Shown: in pieces, positions 8,250 to 14,662 of the stretch | How positions within the stretch are numbered: position 1 is the first letter of the stretch | Layout: every line of letters starts with the position of its first letter | From: Oscillospiraceae bacterium | Lineage (GTDB): Bacteria; Bacillota; Clostridia; Oscillospirales; Ruminococcaceae | Length of the DNA stretch: 64,000 bases | NCBI GenBank assembly: GCA_019423755.1 | Contig: JAHZAU010000002.1 | Location: 1 to 64,000, forward strand | Reading direction: 5' to 3' | Translations under genes and position numbers: made by a program | The notes under the pieces: model-generated | What the model saw: the letters and a program-made list of their open reading frames with translations, nothing else | The model's database searches: none | What the model was told of the DNA's origin: nothing

Positions 8250-8347
8250 ACATTTTGTAAGATTAAACTAGATTCGCCCGCAGCATTATGGAAGGCAGCC
8301 TTCCCGTTTTGCGGGTCGATTTTTCGTATCCAGGAGGTCATCACACT

Positions 8348-10285
8348 ATGAAGCGGCAAGGACAGATCAGTGTCGATTCCAAAAACATCTTCCCTATTAT
8401 TAAAAAATGGCTCTATTCCGACCAGGACATCTTCCTGCGGGAGCTGGTGTCCAACGGCTGCGACGCCATCCACAAATTCAACCGCCTGGTGAGCCTGGGC
8501 GAAGCCGAAGCCCCCGAAGGCTGGCAGCCCCGCATCCAGGTCCTCACCGACCCGGAAAACCATCTCCTGCGCATCGAGGACAACGGCATCGGTATGACCG
8601 CCGACGAGGTGGAACGCTACATCACCCAGGTGGCCTTCTCCGGCGCCGAGGAGTTTTTGCAGAAATACCAGGAAAAATCCGACGGTGACGCCGGTATTAT
8701 CGGTCATTTCGGTCTCGGATTCTACTCTGCGTATATGGTAGCCTCCCAGGTGGAGATCGATACCCTCTCCTACCAGCCGGGCGCCCAGCCGGTACACTGG
8801 GTCTCGGACGGTAACGAGACCTACGAGATCTCCGACGGCACCCGCACCACCCAAGGTACCACCATCACCCTGCACCTGACCGAGGAGGGCGCCGAGTTCG
8901 CCCAGGAGGCCCGCATCCGGGAGCTTCTTTATAAATACTGCCAGTTCATGCCCTACGAGATCTACCTGAACCCGGCAGTGACCCAGCGCACCCTTTACGG
9001 CGACGACGGCAAACCCCAGCTGGACGAGACCGGCAAGGAAAAGACCGAAGAGGTCCAGCCCTCCCCGGTCAACGACACCCATCCCCTCTGGCTCAAGGCA
9101 CCCAAGGACTGCACCGAGCAGGAGTACAAGGACTTTTACGCCAAGACCTTCCTGGACTACAACGAGCCGCTGTTCTGGATTCACCTGAATGTGGACTACC
9201 CCTTCAACCTCAAGGGCATCCTCTACTTCCCCCGCCAGAACAACCGCCTGGAGGTCATGCCCGGCCAGGTGAAGCTGTACAGCAACCAGGTCTTTGTGGC
9301 AGACAACATCAAGGAGATCATCCCCGAGTTCCTGCTGCTGCTCAAAGGCGTCATCGACTGCCCCGACATGCCGCTGAACGTCTCCCGCAGCTTCCTGCAG
9401 AACGACGCCCAGGTGCAGAAGATCGCCGCCCACATCACCAAAAAGGTCTCCGATAAGCTCCACCAGATCTTCAAGGAGGACCGCGCCGCCTACGAAGGCT
9501 ACTGGAACGACATCTCCGCCTTCATCAAGTTCGGCTGCATCAAGGACGAAAAGTTCTACCACCGCATCCGGGACATCATCCTGCTCAAGACCATCGACGG
9601 CCAGTACAAGACCCTGGACGAGTACCCCAAGCAGGAGGGCGGTAAGATCTACTACGTCACCGACGAGGACCTGCAGTCTCAATACATCCGTATGTTCCGG
9701 GAAAACGGCCTGACCGCCGCGGTGCTCACCCACGCCATCGACCCGCACTTCATCAGCCTGCTGGAGTATATCACCCAGGCCGATGCCGCTTCCGCCCCCA
9801 AGGACCAGGAGCCGGCTCCCCAGCCGCTGCACTTCCTGCGCATCGACGCCGACATCGGCGAGGCCCTGCGCCAGGCCCAGTCCGAGGAGGAGAAAAAGAC
9901 CGCCGAAGAGCAGAACCAGTCCCTGGTCTCCGCCTTCCAGTCCGCTTTGGACCCGAAACTGACCATCCAGGCTCAGAGCCTCAAATCCTCCGAGACCCCG
10001 GCGGTGCTGTTGCTTTCGGAGTACGCCCGCCGCATCCAGGACATGAACCGCATCTACGGCGAAAGCTTCGCCGCCATGGACCCGGATCTGACCCTGGTGC
10101 TCAACACCGCAAACCCCATCATCCAGAAGATCCCCTCCCTGTCCGGCGAGACCCGCGACCTGGTCTGCCGCCAGATCTACGACCTGGCCCTGCTGAGCAA
10201 CCGTCCCCTCACCGCCGACCAGCTTTCCGACTTCATCCAGCGCAGCGTTCGTCTGCTGGACATGGTGTCCGGTGAAGGAAAATAG
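8348..10285 (+). CDS. htpG: Molecular chaperone HtpG (Hsp90)
   Basis: 645-residue Hsp90 homologue. The GHKL ATPase motifs are in order: ELVSNGCDAIHK, DNGIGMT, and the lid GHFGLGFYSAYMV; the middle domain contains FPRQNNR, followed by a C-terminal dimerisation region. ATP-dependent cytosolic folding chaperone. The ATG at 8348 has AGGAGG 10 nt upstream; a frame extension back to 8288 lacks a ribosome site. It has its own sigma-A-like promoter. Its last codons overlap a tiny membrane ORF. Confidence 0.95.
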   Translation: MKRQGQISVDSKNIFPIIKKWLYSDQDIFLRELVSNGCDAIHKFNRLVSLGEAEAPEGWQPRIQVLTDPENHLLRIEDNGIGMTADEVERYITQVAFSGAEEFLQKYQEKSDGDAGIIGHFGLGFYSAYMVASQVEIDTLSYQPGAQPVHWVSDGNETYEISDGTRTTQGTTITLHLTEEGAEFAQEARIRELLYKYCQFMPYEIYLNPAVTQRTLYGDDGKPQLDETGKEKTEEVQPSPVNDTHPLWLKAPKDCTEQEYKDFYAKTFLDYNEPLFWIHLNVDYPFNLKGILYFPRQNNRLEVMPGQVKLYSNQVFVADNIKEIIPEFLLLLKGVIDCPDMPLNVSRSFLQNDAQVQKIAAHITKKVSDKLHQIFKEDRAAYEGYWNDISAFIKFGCIKDEKFYHRIRDIILLKTIDGQYKTLDEYPKQEGGKIYYVTDEDLQSQYIRMFRENGLTAAVLTHAIDPHFISLLEYITQADAASAPKDQEPAPQPLHFLRIDADIGEALRQAQSEEEKKTAEEQNQSLVSAFQSALDPKLTIQAQSLKSSETPAVLLLSEYARRIQDMNRIYGESFAAMDPDLTLVLNTANPIIQKIPSLSGETRDLVCRQIYDLALLSNRPLTADQLSDFIQRSVRLLDMVSGEGK

Positions 10286-10403
10286 CCCCCTTTTCCAGCG
10301 TCTCCCGCCCTTTTTTCTGAACGGGGGCTATTGGGTGACTTTGGCGGTCTATTTATGCAGCCTGTTCCTGCCGCTGTGGCTGGTGGGCAAAAAATACGAA
10401 TAA
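10272..10403 (+). CDS. Small single-pass membrane protein overlapping the htpG end
   Basis: A 43-codon frame starting at GTG 10272, which overlaps the last 14 bases of htpG in another frame, and ending at TAA 10401-10403 just before a terminator. The product is a short charged head followed by one convincing transmembrane helix (YWVTLAVYLCSLFLPLWLV) and a GKKYE tail. There is no independent Shine-Dalgarno, so it would be translated by coupling to htpG. Codon usage looks coding (GC-rich third positions). No family recognised; it could be a chance ORF. Confidence 0.4.
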   Translation: MKENSPLFQRLPPFFLNGGYWVTLAVYLCSLFLPLWLVGKKYE

Positions 10404-10414
10404 CCAGGTAAAGC

Positions 10415-10450
10415 AAAGACCCCCAGGCCGTTTTGGCTCGGGGGTCTTGT
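10415..10450. terminator. Bidirectional terminator between htpG and the RNA helicase
   Basis: AAGACCCCC / GGGGGTCTT stem with A-rich and T-rich flanks. It serves the plus-strand htpG unit and the minus-strand helicase. Confidence 0.85.
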
Positions 10451-10461
10451 GTTTCTCTTAA

Positions 10462-12243
10462 TTAATAAGGCTGGCGGAAGCTGGTACCCTTGCGGTAGCT
10501 TGCGAATTTGTCCTGCTTGCGCGGGCCTTTGCGGGAAGGTTTGCGTCCGGAGCGCTCCCCGGGCTTTCCGCCGTCCCGACGGGGGCGGCCGTTGTTTTTC
10601 GGGGCGCGGCCTTCCTTGGCGGGGCGCTCCTCCCGCTCCTTGCCGCCGGAGCGGCCTTCCTGAGCGGGCAGGCGGACGGTGGTAGTCTTGTGGCCGTTGA
10701 TGCGGCAGCCCTCCATGGCCTGCAGCACCTCTTCCACCGCGTCCTCCGGCACCTCCACGATGGTGTGCTCATCGTAGATCTCGATCTTGCCGATGTCCTT
10801 GCCGGAAAGGCTGGTGCTCTCGGCGATGGCGCCGACGATGTAGTTGGGAGCCATGCGCTCCTCGCGGCCCACGTCGATGCTCAGCTTCACCCAATTTCCG
10901 CGGCGGGCACGCTTCTTCTGGAAGCCTTCGGCGGAGGGCAGCTGCAGCACCTCCTTGCCGTAGAGCAGCTCCAGCGCCATGGCTGCGATCTGCCGGGGCT
11001 CAAAGCGCTGGGCCAGCTCGTCCACCATCTCCATGTAGGGGTAGATGGTCTTGCCTTCCAGCGAGGCGCACAGGGCGTCCATATGCTGGCTGCGGCGGCG
11101 TTCCAGGATGCGGTCGGGGGTGGGGACCTCCTGGGGCTGGATCTGGGAGCGGACCATGCGGCCGATCTCCATCAGCTGGTTGACCTGGCGGCGGCCGCTG
11201 CACAGGGTGTAGGCCAGACCGGAACGTCCGGCGCGGCCGGTACGACCGATGCGGTGGACGTAGTACTCGTTGTTTTGGGGCACGTCGTAGTTGACCACGC
11301 ACTCCACGCCGTCCACGTCGATGCCGCGGGCGGCCACGTCGGTGGCCACCAGGATGCGCACCCGGCCGGACTTATAACCGTTCATGACGGTGTCGCGCTG
11401 GGACTGCTTCAGGTCGCCGTGCAGCCCCTCGGCGCGGAAGCCGCTTTCGTTGAGGGAGGCGGTCAGCTCGTCCACCATCTTTTTGGTGTTGCAGAAGATG
11501 ATGGCCCGGGCCGGGTCCTCGTAGTGGAGCAGCAGGCTCAGGGCGTCGTTTTTGCGGCCCATGGGCACGTCCAGGTAGTACTGGGCGATACTGTCCAGGG
11601 TCACCTGGGCCTTGTTGATCTCCACAATCTGGGGCTCCCGCTGGTAGTTGCGGATGATCTTCATGATCTCCGGCGGCATGGTGGCGGAGAAGAGGATGGT
11701 CTGCCGCTCCTCGGGCACCTGCTGAAGGATGGTCTCGATGTCCTCCCGAAAGCCCATGCTCAGCATCTCGTCGGCCTCGTCCAGGATGATCATCCGCAGG
11801 TCGTCCAGCTTGAGGGTGCGGCGGCGCAGGTGGTCCATGACGCGGCCGGGGGTACCTACCACCAGGTTGGCCTGCTTGAGGGCGGTGATCTGCCGCTCAA
11901 TGGGGGCGCCGCCGTAGACCGGCACCGCCTTGATGCCGTTGGTATACTTGGAAAGCTTTTTGATCTCGCCGCAGGCCTGGACCGCCAGTTCCCGGGTGGG
12001 GCAGAGCAGCAGCACCTGCACGGTGCGGCGCTCCTGGGCGGTGTCCACCTTGGCGATGGCAGGGATACCGAAGGCCGCGGTCTTGCCGGTGCCGGTCTGG
12101 GAGCGGCCTACTACGTCGTAGCCCGCCTGGATCAGCGGGATGGACTGGGCTTGGATGTCGGTGGCGTAGGTAAAGCCCATCTCCTCCACGGCGCGCAGGA
12201 TGCCTGCCGGCAGATTGAGCTGTACAAAAGAAGTTTGGTTCAT
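10462..12243 (-). CDS. DEAD-box ATP-dependent RNA helicase (DeaD/CshA type)
   Basis: 593 residues. Q motif with YATDIQAQSIP, Walker A SQTGTGKT, LDEADEML (DEAD), FSATMP (SAT), and HRIGRTGRAGRSG (motif VI). Next comes a DbpA/DeaD-like RNA-binding fold near residues 460-530 (NYIVGAIAESTSLSGKDIGKIEI), then a lysine/arginine/glycine-rich tail of about 60 residues. This layout is typical of cold-inducible helicases acting in ribosome assembly and RNA decay. ATG at 12243. A leader of about 200 nt precedes it, as often seen in self-regulated cold-shock helicases. Single-gene unit. Confidence 0.93.
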   Translation of the reverse strand: MNQTSFVQLNLPAGILRAVEEMGFTYATDIQAQSIPLIQAGYDVVGRSQTGTGKTAAFGIPAIAKVDTAQERRTVQVLLLCPTRELAVQACGEIKKLSKYTNGIKAVPVYGGAPIERQITALKQANLVVGTPGRVMDHLRRRTLKLDDLRMIILDEADEMLSMGFREDIETILQQVPEERQTILFSATMPPEIMKIIRNYQREPQIVEINKAQVTLDSIAQYYLDVPMGRKNDALSLLLHYEDPARAIIFCNTKKMVDELTASLNESGFRAEGLHGDLKQSQRDTVMNGYKSGRVRILVATDVAARGIDVDGVECVVNYDVPQNNEYYVHRIGRTGRAGRSGLAYTLCSGRRQVNQLMEIGRMVRSQIQPQEVPTPDRILERRRSQHMDALCASLEGKTIYPYMEMVDELAQRFEPRQIAAMALELLYGKEVLQLPSAEGFQKKRARRGNWVKLSIDVGREERMAPNYIVGAIAESTSLSGKDIGKIEIYDEHTIVEVPEDAVEEVLQAMEGCRINGHKTTTVRLPAQEGRSGGKEREERPAKEGRAPKNNGRPRRDGGKPGERSGRKPSRKGPRKQDKFASYRKGTSFRQPY

Positions 12244-12461
12244 CCGATTCTCTCTTTCTTATCATAATATAGGGTTGGTAGGACGGCAGGATCTCACCCT
12301 TCCGGGGCGCTCCCCGGCCGACCAGCCCGAACCCCAGCCAATAAAAAAGACGGAGATGGCCCGCATCCCCGCTGAGATCCTTTTTCTGATCCTGTGCCGG
12401 CCCTTTGCCGGCGTTTCGGATGAAATCTGTTTACCAGTGTAGCATCCCCAGCCAAGGGCTG
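12244..12461 (-). promoter_or_regulatory. Helicase promoter and long 5' leader
   Basis: Minus strand TTGACA, 18-bp spacer, TACACT (near 12461-12432), then about 180 nt of untranslated leader with a GCCGGC-AAAGG-GCCGGC hairpin and a longer-range GATCTCAGC...GGTGAGATC pairing. A long leader fits cold-shock or autoregulatory control. No known riboswitch recognised. Confidence 0.5.
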
Positions 12462-12483
12462 TCAATCGCTTTTGGGACGGGCC

Positions 12484-12536
12484 CCGATTCTTTGGAGGAA
12501 GCCCAAGCGCCCTCCAAGAATCGGTTTCGTTTTTTA
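12484..12536 (+). terminator. Strong terminator-like hairpin between divergent units
   Basis: CCGATTCTTTGGAGG (12484-12498) pairs with CCTCCAAGAATCGG (12511-12524) and is followed on the plus strand by TTTCGTTTTTT. It stands between two divergent promoters and would stop rightward transcription, although no plus-strand gene precedes it. Confidence 0.6.
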
Positions 12537-12566
12537 GGCAAATTGCAATAAATTTTGCAAAAGGCA

Positions 12567-12594
12567 TTGACATTCAGTCTTACATTGGTAATAT
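12567..12594 (+). promoter_or_regulatory. Promoter and candidate operator of the BlaI-like gene
   Basis: TTGACA (12567-12572), 16-bp spacer, TAATAT (12589-12594). The spacer carries the near-palindrome TTAC-ATTG-GTAA (12580-12591), which resembles BlaI/MecI dyads (TACA/TGTA type). Autorepression is likely. Confidence 0.55.
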
Positions 12595-12646
12595 TTATAT
12601 ATGGATGAATATATTGGGCGACCCAGCCCAGGGAAGCAGGTGTAAT

Positions 12647-13030
12647 ATGTTTGAAAAGATGCGCCGGCTGCCGGACGCCGAACTTGAAGTCATGAAGGCT
12701 ATTTGGGACAATACCCCTCCCATGTCCACCAATGACGTCATGAAGGTCGTCAGCCAGCAGAAAAACTGGAATATTTCCACCCTTTTGACCCTCCTTTCCC
12801 GCCTGATCGACCGGGGCTTCCTTTCCTCGGAAAAGCGCGGCCGGGAACGGATCTACTACCCCGAGGTGGACCGCCAGGAGTACATGGAGTTCGAGACCCG
12901 CAACTTCCTGCAGAAGCTGCACCGCAACTCGGTGATGAGCTTCGTCACCACCCTCTACGACAACCACGATCTGACCCAGGAGGATATCTCCGAGCTGGAA
13001 CAGTGGCTTAAAGAGAAAAAAGAACAGTAA
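12647..13030 (+). CDS. BlaI/MecI/CopY-family transcriptional repressor
   Basis: 127 residues. Winged-helix N-terminus (LPDAELEVMKAIWD, the start of the BlaI/MecI fold; STLLTLLSRLIDRGFLSSEKRGRERIYYP is helix 3 and the wing). The C-terminal helices form the dimerisation part. ATG at 12647 with AGGTG upstream; the frame extends back to 12605 without a ribosome site. Classical BlaI pairs with a BlaR1 sensor protease and a beta-lactamase; neither is present, so this is an orphan copy. The palindrome in its promoter suggests autoregulation. Target genes unknown. Confidence 0.88.
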   Translation: MFEKMRRLPDAELEVMKAIWDNTPPMSTNDVMKVVSQQKNWNISTLLTLLSRLIDRGFLSSEKRGRERIYYPEVDRQEYMEFETRNFLQKLHRNSVMSFVTTLYDNHDLTQEDISELEQWLKEKKEQ

Positions 13031-13057
13031 GGCACACCTCTTGCAAGCCCGTCCCCG

Positions 13058-13087
13058 TCTGGCCCAGCCAGGCGGGGATTTTTTTGC
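13058..13087 (+). terminator. Terminator after the BlaI-like gene
   Basis: CCCCGTCTGG / CCAGGCGGGG hairpin followed by T7. Confidence 0.85.
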
Positions 13088-13255
13088 GTCTCGGGTGCCC
13101 TGCGGCGGCGAAATCGTGTGTAACCGGCCGCTTTCGGGGGCATACTAGCCTTGCATCGGGGCAGGCGGGTATTACCCCATGTAAAACGGATTTTTCTCTG
13201 TTTTCCCCAAAATTTCACCATTTATTCATAAATTCCAAGGGGCATACCGCTGGGA

Positions 13256-13311
13256 TTTTCCACGATTTCCACAGAGTTTTCCACACCAAACTGCCCGGCC
13301 GGGGTGGAAAG
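13256..13311. repeat. Phased TTTTCCAC repeats (DnaA-box-like)
   Basis: TTTTCCAC at 13256, TTTCCACAG at 13266, TTTTCCACA at 13277 and the reverse GGTGGAAAG at 13303. The first three are 10-11 bp apart, about one helical turn. They lie in an otherwise empty 360-bp interval (13031-13390), upstream of the small membrane protein and rlmB. Confidence 0.5.
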
Positions 13312-13390
13312 TCTCCCCGCAGATTATACTAATTGGAAATTCTGCACCCTGCCCTTGGAGCGGGTTTTTGCACTTTAGGAGGTGACCTCT

Positions 13391-13678
13391 ATGGTACGCG
13401 GTACCAACAAAGTTATCATCGAGATCAACGACACCGGCAGCCCCTACTTCGAGCGGGCGGTGCTCTATCTCAAGGACAGCCCCGCCACCCTGCCCCGCCG
13501 TTCGCTGGAGGGGGAGACCGCCCGGTTTTTGGGCTCCCTGCGCAGCACCGGCGCCGGGCTGGGGGGCAAGGGGCGCTTTTGGCGGCGCTGGGCGCCCCGC
13601 TTTTCCCTGCGCGGCGGGCTGGAAATGCTGCTGGCCGCAGGACTGGGCGCCGGGGCGGTGTGGCTGCTGCTCCTGTAA
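13391..13678 (+). CDS. Small membrane-anchored protein upstream of rlmB
   Basis: 95 residues, function unknown. It starts MVRGTNKVIIEINDTG and includes an FERAVLYLK helix and a long basic linker (GRFWRRWAPRF). One C-terminal transmembrane helix rich in Leu/Ala (MLLAAGLGAGAVWLLLL) ends the chain, so it looks tail-anchored. ATG at 13391 with AGGAGG 8 nt upstream. A TATACT-like -10 lies near 13326. The next gene is rlmB, about 160 bp downstream. I recall similar short proteins in related clostridia but no assigned function. Confidence 0.7.
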   Translation: MVRGTNKVIIEINDTGSPYFERAVLYLKDSPATLPRRSLEGETARFLGSLRSTGAGLGGKGRFWRRWAPRFSLRGGLEMLLAAGLGAGAVWLLLL

Positions 13679-13837
13679 GCGGGCGATATTTTCTCCCACA
13701 AAGCGTATGATATCGGCGCGAAATATGTTATAATGTCTGTGATTGAACTGTCCTGGCCCCGGCCAGATCTTGATACCGACGATCCCGTCCCGCCCGGGAG
13801 CCATCCCCGAGCGGCGCAGAACAATGGAGGAAGCAAC

Positions 13838-14617
13838 GTGGAAAAATACCAGTCCCCCCAGCAGGTGGAAAACAACATCATCGCAGGCAGAAACGCTGTC
13901 ACCGAGGCGCTGAAAAAAGGCCGCCCCATCGACAGCATTTACATACTCAAAGGCACCGAACGCGGCCGCGTCAGCAAGCTGCTGGCCCTGGCCCGGGAGG
14001 AAAACATCCCCGTCAAGGACGCCACCTCCCAGAAGCTGGACACCCTGGCCCCCGGCGTGGCACACCAGGGCGTGGTGGCCGTCGGCGCCTGCCACAGCTT
14101 TTCCGAAATGAGCGATATCTTTGAGAAGGCCGGGGACCAGCCCCCCTTCATCATCATCGCCGACAACATCGAGGACCCCCACAACCTGGGCGCCATCATC
14201 CGTACTGCCGAGGCAGCCGGGGCCCACGGGGTCATCATCCCCAAACGCCGCGGCGTGGGCCTGACCGCCACCGTGGCCAAAACCTCCGCCGGCGCGGTGG
14301 AATATATGCCGGTGGTGCGGGTGCCCAACATCGTGGCCGCCATCGACGAGCTGAAAAAGCAGGGGCTTTGGATCTTCTGCGCCGACATGGACGGCAGCCC
14401 CTGGTGCCAGGCGGATATGACCGGCCCCATCGGGGTGGTGGTCGGCGCCGAAGGCAACGGCGTCAGCCGCCTGACCAAGGAGCACTGCGACTTTGTGGTG
14501 TCGCTGCCCATGCTGGGGCAGATCAACTCCCTCAACGCCTCGGTAGCCGCCGGTATCGTCATCTACGAGGCCGTCCGCCAGCGCAGCGGCCTGGCTGCCC
14601 GGGTCCTGAAGCAGTAA
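13838..14617 (+). CDS. rlmB: 23S rRNA (guanosine-2'-O-) methyltransferase RlmB / TrmH family
   Basis: 259 residues. An N-terminal substrate-binding domain (IIAGRNAVTEAL) is followed by the SpoU/TrmH SPOUT fold with motif 1 IADNIEDPHNLGAIIRTAEAAG, motif 2 VVGAEGNGVSR and motif 3 LPMLGQINSLNASVAAGIVIYE. It methylates a ribose in 23S rRNA (G2251 in E. coli) using SAM. I chose GTG at 13838, with GGAGG 7 nt upstream; the 35 codons further upstream lack family similarity. It is followed 45 bp later by the pseudo-ATPase gene, probably in one transcript. Confidence 0.92.
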   Translation: MEKYQSPQQVENNIIAGRNAVTEALKKGRPIDSIYILKGTERGRVSKLLALAREENIPVKDATSQKLDTLAPGVAHQGVVAVGACHSFSEMSDIFEKAGDQPPFIIIADNIEDPHNLGAIIRTAEAAGAHGVIIPKRRGVGLTATVAKTSAGAVEYMPVVRVPNIVAAIDELKKQGLWIFCADMDGSPWCQADMTGPIGVVVGAEGNGVSRLTKEHCDFVVSLPMLGQINSLNASVAAGIVIYEAVRQRSGLAARVLKQ

Positions 14618-14662
14618 TCTCCGCCCATCCGGCAATCTCGTTGTTACAAAAGGAGAATCGAC

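Noticed and set aside
8087..9832. 581-codon minus-strand ORF over htpG
   Set aside because: Shadow of htpG, which has full family conservation on the plus strand.
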